A stretch of DNA of 64,000 nucleotides, from positions 48,026,645 to 48,090,644 of the forward strand of contig NC_088302.1 of the NCBI RefSeq assembly GCF_032854445.1, written 5' to 3'. Position 1 is the stretch's first letter; each line of letters starts with the position of its first letter. Origin of the DNA: Liolophura sinensis (taxonomy: Eukaryota > Mollusca > Polyplacophora > Chitonida > Chitonidae). Below, in pieces: positions 32,601 to 45,400 of the stretch. The notes below the pieces were generated by a model. The model had not been told where the DNA came from. It worked only from the letters and a program-made list of their open reading frames with translations, and did not search any database. The translations under genes and the position numbers were made by a program.

Positions 32601-35600
32601 CACCAGTTTACCCACAAATCATCATCGTAAAGGTAGCAATGAACAAAATATCCTTTACAGCTTTGGCTGTCATTTTAGGCGGAAAATGTTCCCCAATGAT
32701 CTAGCGTTCGTTTATAACAGAAGGGCATAGTTCATCAGCGATTCTCCTCAAGTTTATAACAGAAGGGCATAGTTCATCAGCGATTCTCCTCGAGTTTATA
32801 TTTATTTTATTTATTTATTTGATTGGTGTTTTACGCCATACTCAAGAATATTTCACTTATACGACGGCGGCCAGCATTATGGTGGGTGGAAACCGGGCAG
32901 AGCCCGGGGGAAACCCGAGACCATCGGCAGTTTGCTGACAGACCTTTCCACTTACGGCCGGAGAGGCCGTAACCGACTGAGCCACGGAGGCCCCTAAAAA
33001 TATGGAACGCTTTACGCTCGAGTTTATAACAGTAGGGCATAGTTCATCAGCAATTCTTCTCAAGTTTATGACAGAAGGGCATAATTCATCAGCGATCCTC
33101 CTCAAGTTTATAACAGAAGGGCATAGTTCATCAGCGATCCTCCTCAAGTTTATAACAGAAGGGCATAATTCATCAGCGATTCTTCTCGACATGGGAATAA
33201 CCAGGAAGTATAACACGATGCACCTACGTGAGAACTTATGTTTGGCGTATACAAATACACCTATTGTGTGTCTAATGTTTGGCGTATACAAATACACATG
33301 CTATGTGTCAAATATTTAGTGCTTAGCCTATACTACTGTGAAAATGAGTTTATATTTTGGCAGGTGTGGGTATTTCCATGGTTCTGTTGTCTACCGTGTT
33401 TTCTGTCTATTATAACACGTTGATCGCCTGGACCCTATACTACTGCGTCATGTGTTTCCGGCCTACACCTCCATGGAACCACGTGTGGGCATGAATGGAA
33501 CACTGAGGATGCATACCGGATATGGGACGTTAACGGAACGATCAACGTTAACGCCTCGTCTAACCGCATCATGAATACCACCGGGGGAAGAGCCAGCATG
33601 CTTGCCACAGAGGAGTTTTGGACGTAAGGCTGAGAATACCGCTCACGCTGTAATAGAACATAAGCTATAGGCCTATACACATGTGCGTCTTGTAACCGTG
33701 AGGCCCACGTTCATTCCCGAGTCCGGTCTGATATATGGCTACCTGAGCTAAATTGACAAGAGATCATATTTCACCGATTAAATGTAGGGTAACCCATTTG
33801 CCAATGATCACACTGTCATCACTGCTTTGGTTATTCCTGCATAAATCAGGATTATACTAGGGGACTAGGCATCCCCGAGATCCGGTCCCTTTATATTGTT
33901 TTAATGTTATTTCATGTTTAATATGATGACAACACAGAAGTTAGGGTAATTCTAGACCAGTAAAGTGGAATAAATTGTAATTAGCATCACTGCATATTTT
34001 TTTTACCTAATTCTGCTTAAGCCATGAAGCGAGGGGCGTTCAATTTTCCACTATTTATGCATTTACATGATCAGCTATAATAAACCCTAAATAGCGCGCA
34101 AGCGCAACGTAATGACCCAGCAGCCTCTTACCAATGCGATCGCTTAGAGTTCCAATCCAGCTCATGCTGGCCTCCTTTCCGGCGGTAAGTGGGAAGGTCT
34201 GCCAGCATTCTGCGGATGGCCGTGGGTTTCCTCCGGGGTCTGCCCGGTTTCCTCCCACCAATAATGCTGGCGACCGTCTTGTAAGAGAAATATTCTTGAG
34301 TACAACGTAAAACACGAATAAAAAAATATAAATAAATAAAATATTACTTTAAAATATTACAGAATCTGCAATCTGCGTATTTTTTTTTTCATTATCAGTC
34401 AGTACAAGGTGATAGGACAAGATGTTGGGCCCGGTGTCATTGTACATATATGTGGCGTCTAAAGCGTTGTCTTTCAGTGAGGCCCCCCTATAGATGCACC
34501 GGCACTGGGGTTGGCTTGCTACACTGGAAAATCGCCATGAAATGAACGAAGTAATGTTGAATTCTGAAAAGGGCGTTATGAACCAAAGGCGAAAGCAGAC
34601 AAAACAATTACATGAGAACAAAATTTCTGTTTCATAGCATCAGAGCCAAATGTCTGACAGTTATCAGGAAAATAAACTTTTTCTGCAAAATTTGCGCGTA
34701 ATTACTTTGTCTCATGTTTCAAGGTCCAGTTTAAGCTTATTTTATTCACTTCGGAAATTTGTTACCGTTTTTTGCACGCAGCCGACAAAACGATAAAAAA
34801 CTCCATGCTTGAAGCTTGCTAAATGTGAAAATATTTACATCTGTCATTCTAACCGTATCTTTTCGTTTGAAGGTACAACGTACTGGACCTCTCGCGTGGA
34901 TTTGAGTTTATGGGCACATTGAAGTGGGAACTGGCGCTGGCTGTGACTATCTCGTGGACCCTTGTCTTCATCTGTCTCTGTAAAGGAGTCTTCTCTTCAA
35001 GGATTGTAAGTCAAACATTTTACCATGTAAATTAATCAATATCCTGATATATCAGCAAAAAAAATTCACATGATAAATCCAATCAAACAATAAGTCCGTC
35101 AACCCGTCCATCTATCATCCAACCGATCAATCAACGTATCAATTAATCAATGGGTCAATAAATCTCTCCATTCTTCAACCCGTCCATCCATCAACCCGTC
35201 CGTCCATCATCCAGCCGATCAATCAACGTATCAATTAATCAGTGGGTCAATAAATCTCTCCATTCTTCAACCCGTCCATCCATCAACCCGTCCGTCCATC
35301 ATCCAACCGATCAATCAACTTATCAATTAATCAGTGGGTCAATAAATCTGTCTATTCTTCAACTCGTCCATCCATCAACCCATCCGTCCATCAATCAACG
35401 TATCAATTAATCAATGGGTCAATAAATCTGTCTATTCTTCAACCCGTCCATCCATCAACCCGTCCGTCTATCATCAAACCGATCAATCAACGTATCAATT
35501 AATCAATGGGTCAATAAATCTGTCTATTCTTCAACCCGTCCATCCATCAACCCGTCCGTCCATCATCAAACCGATCAGTCAACTTATCAATTAATCAGTG

Positions 35601-38600
35601 GGTCAATAAATCTCTCTATTCTTCAACCCGTCCGTCCATCCAATTACCCATCCACCACATTACTTAATTGATTAATCTGTCCTTACCGTGCATCCATCCA
35701 TCCATCCATCCATCCATCCATCAACCATTCAATCGGTCATCGGTCAGTCCGTGTCTCTCCTGCAGGCGGTCTACATCACAGCTCCGGCACCTTTTATTCT
35801 CCTCACCATACTGCTGATCCGTGCCTCGCTGCTGCCGGGGTCTCTGGACGGGGTCCTCTTCTACGTGACCCCTGATTGGGACAGGCTCAAATCCTACCAG
35901 GTAAGTAAAGGATCTGTTTTGTCGATGTTTGGAGGAAACTGTGAGTAGCGGCCTTGATGTCCTGCAATTATCGGCCTTAACATTTGAAGTTAGTCACGTC
36001 TATTTCAACCACAGAAACAGAGAAGAGAATTAATAAAAGATGTAAAGGTATACAAGAGGAAAACAGTGATCCTAAATGGCATAGAAAGAGTTGTAAGTTC
36101 AAAAACACATCAAAATTAAGATTTTCCATGCACGAATCCGATTACACCAACCCCCGATTCTTAGCCGACAAGACATAGCTTATTCTGACTTCTGTTTTTA
36201 GGTGTGGATGGAAGGGTTTATTTACGGGTTTTACAGCCTGGGTAACGGATATGGGGCAGTCACTACACTCGGCAGCTATAACAGATTCCATGACAAGAGT
36301 CTAATGTGAGTCTACAATAGCCCTAACGATAACGTGAATGGATTAGGCATAGCATCTGACTTCATTTCATTGTATTGTCACGTGGGTCAGGAGCGGATTC
36401 CCTCATTTCACGGGTTGGCTTACTTATGTGAAACACGAATATAACCAATTACGAATAAAATAGGCTATAGAAAGTATACAAACAGAACCTCTGAGAATTT
36501 CAAATATATTGGGACAACTCATGTTGGAAGTATACTTTCTAATTGTTGTGTAAACGGCAACACTAATAAATTTTGAGTGTTTCTAGTTCCCTTTTCATAA
36601 ACATAAAACTCGCCTTCATTTAAATCAGTTTTAATATAAGCGATTAATTACGGTAACTAGTTTCTAAAACGTAAGTGACGAATGAGTGGCATGCACATAG
36701 AAGAACGACAACATAATATTAGCATGTGTACATGCACTGTCAGGTGACGAGGCAGATGTGTCCTGAAGATTTTTGCCAAAATATATACGTATCATAAAGA
36801 CTCTCTCAACACTTACGTCGGTCATGTACTGTATGTGTAGGCTACATTTTCCGAAAATGTGACCACTTCGGTGGCCTTATGGAGACCCCGGGATCAAACA
36901 CGGATGGGGTCAACCAAAAACTTAAAAAATGGCACTTTTTTCTGTATCGCTTGGCGCTCAGCACTGAGAAGTTGGAGCAAGGAAGCGAGATGAATATCAA
37001 CGCAGCATATTAAAGACGGATTGCCCGACGCATTCGTTTTTTTTACGCCGTACTCAAAGAGTATTCCACATATGACGACGGATCTGTATTAATGAGTGGG
37101 TGGAAGAACCCCCTACAAGAAACCAGGTTAAAACAGCCGAGCTTTGGTAAAAACTGACAACTTTCCCACATGTACATACGGCGATGGAGATCAGGTGGTC
37201 TGCAACTATTCCAATCCCGTTTTCACAGTTCTACAAGATTCTACAATCACTGAACTGCCTGTGGTGGAATGTGAAAATTCTCTGCTCCTAACCGAGACAA
37301 CGATCCACGACAGGCCGATCTGCAGACCGAAACGCCATCCAACAAGCCATGGCCCGTAGGCGCGTATTATAGAAAAGGAGCAGCTAAAGGCTGGCAGAGA
37401 GAATACGGAAATTCTGTTTTGTTCATGGTCACGAAAAACCCACCTGACTATTTTCAAACCATTGCATCAGATTCTAAAAAGGTGTGCAATTACTTGCCAG
37501 TGCCTCGAGTAAGCCTCCAGTGAGACTATATGCAGCGGTCCAAGTTTGTTCTATCAACGTAATCATAGACGATTTTGCGTTTAATTTTCCGAGGCTTCAA
37601 TCCTCCTTGATTGGCTTTAGAGGTGTCTTCATTGTATCTTAACAAAAGTCCATTGAAATCGGCCATAATATATAGCTGACTGTTGTTTCAGCGGAGGTTT
37701 TAGTGTTCTGCCCCAGCGCGATGTGCGAAGTTCAGCCCTAATAGATACAGAAAGGTGTCCACTAACTTCCTGGGAGTGTCCATGCCGAGTAAACGTCTCC
37801 ACAGCAGTTCCTGTTCGCTCAGGGAAAGGACTTGGGCTTTACGATTTCTGACAGATATTCCTTCCTTGACGCGTTCATGAGATGATCCAAAGTATTTTTC
37901 AGTTGCAGGAAGGCCTCATCTTGTAACAATTTGAAGACCTTTAAGTTTAATTAAGTATAGAATTGAATGGTTATCAGAAGGTCATAGAGGGTTGAAGTCG
38001 GATATTCTTCACCATTTTCTTTTCGAATTTCACACAGGAAGCGAGAAACGCTGTAACATATCTCGTCTTTGGTCATTTTCAGAATGTAGGGTATAGTAGT
38101 TCTAATGCTATTTTCAAATTTAGCGAAATTTTTCCTATCCCATTGCCATTTCCTAAATATCTCTGCGGCCCAGTTGCACTTTCTTTGCGTCGATGAGGGG
38201 ACGCTGTAAATCATTTGAAAACAAACTTTGAAAAGCGCATTGAAGTGAAGAAAAACTTACAACGTATTGCACGTAATCATTATTCGAATTAAATTCTTTT
38301 AATCAGTATCGCAGCCTACTTTATATTTCAGAAATTATGAAATCTGAAAACTTCGATAAGCGAACTGTCCGATTTGCCTAATAGCAGTTCTTTTGGCGTT
38401 ATGGTTTTCCCAATTGATACAATTCTACATCAAAAGCCTATGGTGAAGATTAGAAGATGTTTGAGAAACATCGGTGTTTTCCGGGGCTCCTCCACTTTTC
38501 TTCCGATCATAAATCACGTGACATACTGAGTACCGTGTACAATATTTTCATTCAAAAATTGTCAATTTTTGGACAACTACAATTAAAGCCAGATGTTCCC

Positions 38601-39432
38601 TCGAGAGGCTTCCTGCTATGTAAGTATGTTTACCTGCGTGAGGAGGAGAGCGTCAATTCGAAATCCGTTTTAGTGGGTTTGAAAGGACAAGGCCTCATTG
38701 GTCTTACCGGATTCAATTCATCGCCGGGTGAGGAAGACTAGTATTCTTTAATGCGTTCCTCCCCCATTCCACATGCAGTTTGAGAAAGTTCTTCGTCTAT
38801 CATGCAGGCAGCTGAGAACTCAAACTTGTCTCAGTCAGGGCTAGTTAGGTTGGTCCCTTTGTATTGTTTTAATGTCGTTGTATATTAAATGTGCATTCTG
38901 AATATTTCTAGACCAGTAACGTTTAATATATTGCCATTAACATCACTGCATCACTGTTTTCATTTTCCCCAACTCTGCTTAAGCCATGATGCAAAGGGGT
39001 GTGTAATTTGCTAACGTTTAAGTATTTACCTGAAAAGTTTGAATAAAATGATAACTGAGGTAAACTGACAAGAGGCGGTACTTCACCATTTGCCAACTAT
39101 TATACAGTCGTCACTGCTCTGGATTCATTTTCTGCCCTCTACTCTTTTATATGTAATATTATTTTCAAAATGGTTTACTATGCTAATGTTTGACTAACGT
39201 TAGGAAGTTTTATTTTAAAATGATAACATCTGTTTTATACTATGATGACAAAATTGAAAATTAGCATTTCAAAGTTCAGAAATAATACCGATTAAAAGAC
39301 TAAACATAAGTCGAAGACTGCTTCGTGATCTTGTGGCCAGAAGATCGAATTAACGGATGGCCATCTGATCTAGCTGAGCCACACTGCTGTCGTGTACGTG
39401 AAATATTTTTGAGCACGGCGTACAACAACAAA

Positions 39433-39491
<59 letters not shown>

Positions 39492-42400
39492 AATAAATAA
39501 CACACCATGTAAAACCAACTCTGGTTGATATACCATTATATGTTTTAGAAACTCAATTATCATCAGCATAGCAGATTTACTGGCAGGGATTTACTGCGGC
39601 TTCGCCCTGTTCACTATCCTCGGTTACATGGCTTACGAAACTGGCATTCCTGTCTCTGAAATACGGAATTCAGGTAAACCACGAACAAGATTATAATTGA
39701 CAGATAGATTCTGTACCACATTACTCTGTTTTTGGAATGATTCATTTTTATCTTGTGTAGGGCCTTGCTTTGTTTTCTCATCTCAGCCATTCGTTATTTT
39801 TCCATAAAGTCGACAGGATGTAGCAGACGAATCAGTCCCTTGTTTAATCTGATCATATCCCGTCTTAATTGTTTTTAAAGTTTACTGTGATTTGTTATTC
39901 TCTCTTGTTTTGTTTATGCATTTTTACCTCGCTCCTAGCTTTGTTCAATCTTTTTCCCATTGCAGCTTTTCCTTTTGAAAATATTACCCCAAAATTAGAA
40001 TGCTAGCACAGCTTGTACTTTTTTCGTATATTCTTATTTCACGGTGGGTGTTTTCTCACAAAGGTCACACGATTTATTTTCCCCACACACACAGAGGGAA
40101 AATAACCAAATGCCGTCAACGTAGTTGAAATAGCTTACACGAGATTCAGTTTCTGTGAAAGTAGTCTCCCTTGAACTAGTTTGTCATCCTTCCTCCTCAC
40201 AGGACCTGGCTTGATTTTCATCACATACCCTCACACGGCCTCGTTACTGCCCTTACCCCAGCTCTGGACAGTTCTCTTCTTCCTCACCTGTATTCTGCTG
40301 GCCGTGGACTCTCAGGTAAACGGTTCACCAAGAATATAGTTGTATTCATTAAGTATAGTTCACGGATGAACACTACAACTTTCGAATATTTTTACATGCT
40401 TTCAATGACAAATTATTTGGAAAAGCCCATTTTTTTTTATATTAGCTCTAAATTGTCGAAGAATTTACATGTATAGGTGTGCTTAATCATGTGAAATGTT
40501 GCTTGCCAACAAAAAAAACGAACACCATATATATATATATATATATATATGCCACCAGCAGTTATATCAGTAGTAAGCTATTTGTATAATCACATACACT
40601 GTCTAACCTCTGGCCTTCTTTTCGCATTTTTAAAATCCAACCACTTGTACATTTAAATAGAATTTCTCTTCGAGTCTTAAGTTGTTGAATTTTTTTGGAT
40701 TCCGGCGTCATAAAAAGAAGCCCCAAACCTTTTGTGAAACTGTCTTAACTAAATGCTATTCAAAGTTTATCATGATTGTCTTAAGAAATATCTACAGATA
40801 CATCAAGAAATATGTAATGGCAGGTTATATGCAGTACGGGTACGGGGCCAGCAACATTGTTCTTTTCCGAAAAACCTTTAACCTCACACTTTGCTGTGTG
40901 TCTGTACCGACTGTATTTTCCCCACCTTTTCTGACGCACCTGTTTTTTCAGTTTGGGGCCTTCAAAACACTGACCAGCGGCCTATGCGATCTCTACCCCG
41001 GTACTCTGGGGAAACACAAGGTACTCGTCTGTCTGGCGGCGTGCGTGGGAGGCAATCTATTGGGACTCATTTTTATAACCCAGGTATGCCGTAATTGCTA
41101 ATCTATGTTTAAAGATAAAACAAGCGAAACGATGTAATTTAAAAGAAGTGACAACGCACAATTTAGCCTTATAATTATTTCAGAAGAGGGATGGGAGCAA
41201 ATCTGAACAGAAACGTCAATTTGTTCTGACGTGCTTGGAAACTCTATAAATGAACTTTCATTCTGAAGTTCTTTCGAGGCCATGGAATGCGCCATGTGAA
41301 AGAAACCGGTGACTTAAGAATGTGACGAGACAGACACTGGGATAAAAGAGTGGAAAGTGCCTAGCACACCTCATAATTTTGTCATTAATTTAGCTTCTAA
41401 GATAAATCCAGAATGACCACCATCTTGTCTTCTTCGGGGAGCTTGCAATAGTAATCTATCTCCGTAGACAACTTGGCGTTATTACAGAAATAGGAATTAC
41501 GCTATGCAGGTCCCTTCGTCCATGAGTAGTATAGGGAATAGGGGTTCTGCCCCCCCCCCCCCTCCTTGGGCGCTTCCCCAGCCAAGGCGTACACGCTTAT
41601 TTTCAAGTCTAGCCTACACACACACACATTGATATGAGGCGACCTAGTTGGCATTGAACAGATAAGGCGCACAGCCTATATGTAGGCTGGATTTGTTGCA
41701 CAACAGGGTGATTCAGCTGATTTTCTCCCCAGGATAGGGCTTAAATTACGGGTTTTTATGAAAAATAAATGTAACAGTCTTTTTCAGCGTGCCTTGTTCG
41801 ATAAGATCCAGCATTTTTAGGAGGATTGGAGATATTGTGTTTATGCGGAAAAGTCCTTCCAATTTAGCCTATGTTTTGTGGGTCTGGGATATAGCTAAGT
41901 CGGCTGACAGAGGTGGGAAAGGCACTGTATGTAAGGGGTGTATTCATATACTGCGTATATAAAGGGATGTTTGCTAGCTCAAATCCGGATTTGGTCTCCT
42001 GTATATGTAGTATATGAATACATTACCTGCATATAGCGCCGGGCTCTACGCACTTCTAAGGAATCTCTGCAACTTCCGACAGTTTCGGAGGCAGAGAGAC
42101 CTTACCAAGGGGTGTTGTAGATGGCCCAATGGTGGTGGGATGTGTCAGCGCCAATTAACCCCCCTAACGGTGGGTCGCTAAAGCAAAAATCCGGAGCCCA
42201 CCGTTAGGGTAATGATTAATTGGTAGCAGATTGAGCTATAAACCAGGCCTTATACTTTTTTGGACCATGGGCTCGAGCCCCATACTGGGCAGATTTTTTT
42301 ACCCCCGGGGCTCTCTAGACATAGCATGGGAGGTTGCCCTGGTTCCAAACAAGTTCCCCCCTGGGCACCTCCCCTGAACATCATTCGGAAAGAGCGTTTT

Positions 42401-45400
42401 TCAGCTCTTGCCGAGCTAGTTTTCGGCCGCCATCTATAAGCTGTTTTTTCGTGGTTTCATCGCTCTCTACGGCGTTGAATACCGTACGAGACTTGGCGCG
42501 TATCTCCTGCTTCAGATCAGAGTAGTTCTTGAGCTCCTGGACGATTTGTCTGAACTTTACGTCTGAAATAACACCATCGGATAATGCCCTAGACGCCTGC
42601 GTACGGATGCTGTTAAGTTTGGCCTCAAGCCAGCAGCCGTATATCGTTATGTTTCTTGGTCTTTGCGTGAAGTCGGCGGCTAACGAATTTTCCGGCGATA
42701 TTTAAGACACCGCAAGCTAGGGCCGCAGCTTCCATGGCCAAGACAGCAGGGGCTGCAATTATTGTTGTGAGTAGTCCCACACCTGCAACCCCTAGTCCCA
42801 AACCGGCCGTGAGCATGGCCGAATCAAGGGCCTCGGCGGCTAAGACACCGCGCCGGTACTTTTTCTACAAGGCTCGACGGAGATCTCGCTCAGATTCAAG
42901 CTGATTCTGTATTTCACTGATATACTGCAGAAGATGGGCGTGCGCCACGCTCCCCGGCGGCGCGGTCGGGGCCAAGGGTTTTTCAACCATAATCGTCGGC
43001 GCGGTCGGGGCCAAGGGATGGTCATCCGTAATCGTCGGCGCCGCGCCCTCCGGCGGCAAGGGGTTTTCATCCGTGATCGCCGGGTACAGTCGTCCCATAT
43101 TGTCCGTCCTACGAATCAATAACGTCGGTATACTCTAAATCGTCCTCGGGACTACTAACACGAAAGCGGCGAAGTCTTATACTGGACTCTAAATAGATTT
43201 CATCGAGATTGAAAACGCCCCCTGCAAAAACCCATATATCCCCGAGAGAGCTCCGGATGACTGGGTCGCCCTGGGCCGGTAATTTGATCATAAGTCTGAG
43301 CTCCTTTTCATCGTGCTCTGCAGGCCACTTTAGTTTCAACCCGGTAATCATGGAGGAACGGCGCTGAGAGGCCGTGCCAAGTATGATGTTGAAGATGAGT
43401 ATAGATCCAGGGTTTATTCGTAGTATGGCCATAGACACGGTTTGCGCGCCAAGACGCACGGTCTCTACACCCGGCGCCGCAGTTAGTGTGAAGTAACCTC
43501 CTCCTTCCATAGGTATATGACAGGCGCTGGTTGGTACGTACGACACGAAAGAGGCTCCGGAGTTGAAAACTTTTTTCACATCGACCCCAGTGGCCTGGAG
43601 CGACATCGGGGTCACCTTCACATCTATCAACCAATCGGTGGAACAAAGTGGTCTTCAAAGCGAATTAAAGAGAGTTTTTGTTCTTCAATCACCTCAGACG
43701 GCGACCTGCGCTCTTGCTCTGCAGTGGATGAGACATCTTCAAGGGAAGCAAACGTGACAGGTTCTGCTTGCCCCCCCGCCCCCGCAATCTTTTTGCGGTT
43801 GTACTTGCCACTTTGAAACTGGAAGGCGTAGATTTTACCCCCCTGGCCTGGAAGTTCGAACTCCGACACATCTGCCAAGTCGCTTAAAGACAGGCACGCA
43901 GACCTGGGACTGGCTGCGTCCACCATACTTATTGTATTTCTAGGGTAGCACTGAGGTACCCTACACTCATACACTTGCCGTCTTTGTCTAAAAGCGCCAC
44001 GGTCAAGTGCGTTATATAGTCGGCGCGCAAGGCTTTGTACTGTGGGTTGGGAATTGAAACCGTCTTCCCGCAGTTAATCCCTTCACCAGTCACGGCGATG
44101 GCTTTAAGTAGTGTGGAACCGCCACTAAAATCTGAGGTTATTCTCACGTTTTCTGAGGTGCTCAGTTCATCTAAATGCACGAAGACTTCTTTGTGTGAGA
44201 GCAAGCTAGGTAGCTTTTCACCCTCCACAGCCCCCCCCCCCCCTATGGGTGTCATCCCGTCGGAGAACCCCAAGATGGGGGCAAGCTCTTGGAGTATTAT
44301 GAAGGCATTTCTAGGTAAGGACTAAGCGGCCCGTGGCTTCATTCAATCCCAGAGAAACCCCATACGGGCGGAATATGTCCTTGTCCAGCGTACAAACTTT
44401 GTAGTAGCCCGTCGGCACTTCAACACGTTTGCCCTCAAGCAAGAAGCCCACTCCGGAGGGGATTCTCACCCAGGCCGGGTAGAATGTTATCTAGCGAAGA
44501 GCGGTTTTAAGGCGGCCGTCGAGGTTTTTAAGGGCATGAGGCAGCGTGTGCTGTGCCCCATTTAGAATATCAGTCAATGTGATGAACATCTTAGCCACGA
44601 TGGACAGCGAGGTTTACAGGTTCAATAGAGAGGCCACTTACAAGGCCGGGGCATTTCATAGTATCCAAACCCACGCAGAGCAGCTCACGCGTCTTTCATC
44701 TACATCGATGTAAAGAAGGCGTTTCCAGTCCAGTTCACAGATGTGTTGGCCAAGTACCGGCTGCCAAAGATAACCGACAATGAAATTGTTCGGGCCTGGA
44801 ACACCAATCCTATGCAATTCTGGCAGAACCAAGTGAACTTCGCGGTCTTGTGCGCAACCACGGGCTGTGGCGTATCTGCAAAAGACCATCTTCTCGCCCC
44901 CGAAAAACGAATAAGGGCCCTGTACACGTTCCATGTGTATTACCAAGTTAGGCGGATCTTGGAAGAGATCCAGGCCCCCCTGCCGCAAGACAGAGCGTGG
45001 GCGACATTCAAAAACCCCTACGACGAGAGGGCCTATGAGAGGATTTGTAGGGAGCCGCGCACACAGACTGGAGGCGCAGGGGGGTGAATCACGGCCTCGA
45101 AGTGGCATATTACTATGTCACGAGAACGGGCTACAGACCCATTGGCGATGAGACCTTCGACCCGAGCAGGATGTCGTTCTCTAGAAAGCCTACAGCGCTC
45201 CACGTCGACTACATCGAGCAGGACGCCGAGGAGGCTTGGGCGTCGTTCATTGTCGACAAATCCCAAGGATTCACGCAGCCGGGCGTAGAGCGCCAAAACG
45301 ATTCCATCCGGACATACGTGTGGGCTGTTTTAGGCGCCCAAGCGCAAACAAGGGCGCGTATTCTAGGCACGGGCACAGTCTTCGACGCGCAAAAACAGTT

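Noticed and set aside
32857-33297. Minus frame with repeated LRRIADELCPSVIN
   Set aside because: 44-bp minisatellite plus SINE; not coding.
37144-37457. Open frames on both strands near the Crypton remnant
   Set aside because: Neither continues the recombinase pattern, and neither has splice or start context.
42197-42295. tRNA-like region (TTGGTAGCA and GGGCTCGAGCCCC) in the Polinton left arm
   Set aside because: The acceptor pairing is only five of seven and its 5' strand is better used by the 13-bp hairpin; D and anticodon arms do not form.
44656-45108. 150-residue minus frame opposite the plus-strand Polinton gene
   Set aside because: Antisense shadow; the plus strand has the distinctive NPMQFWQNQVNF pattern.
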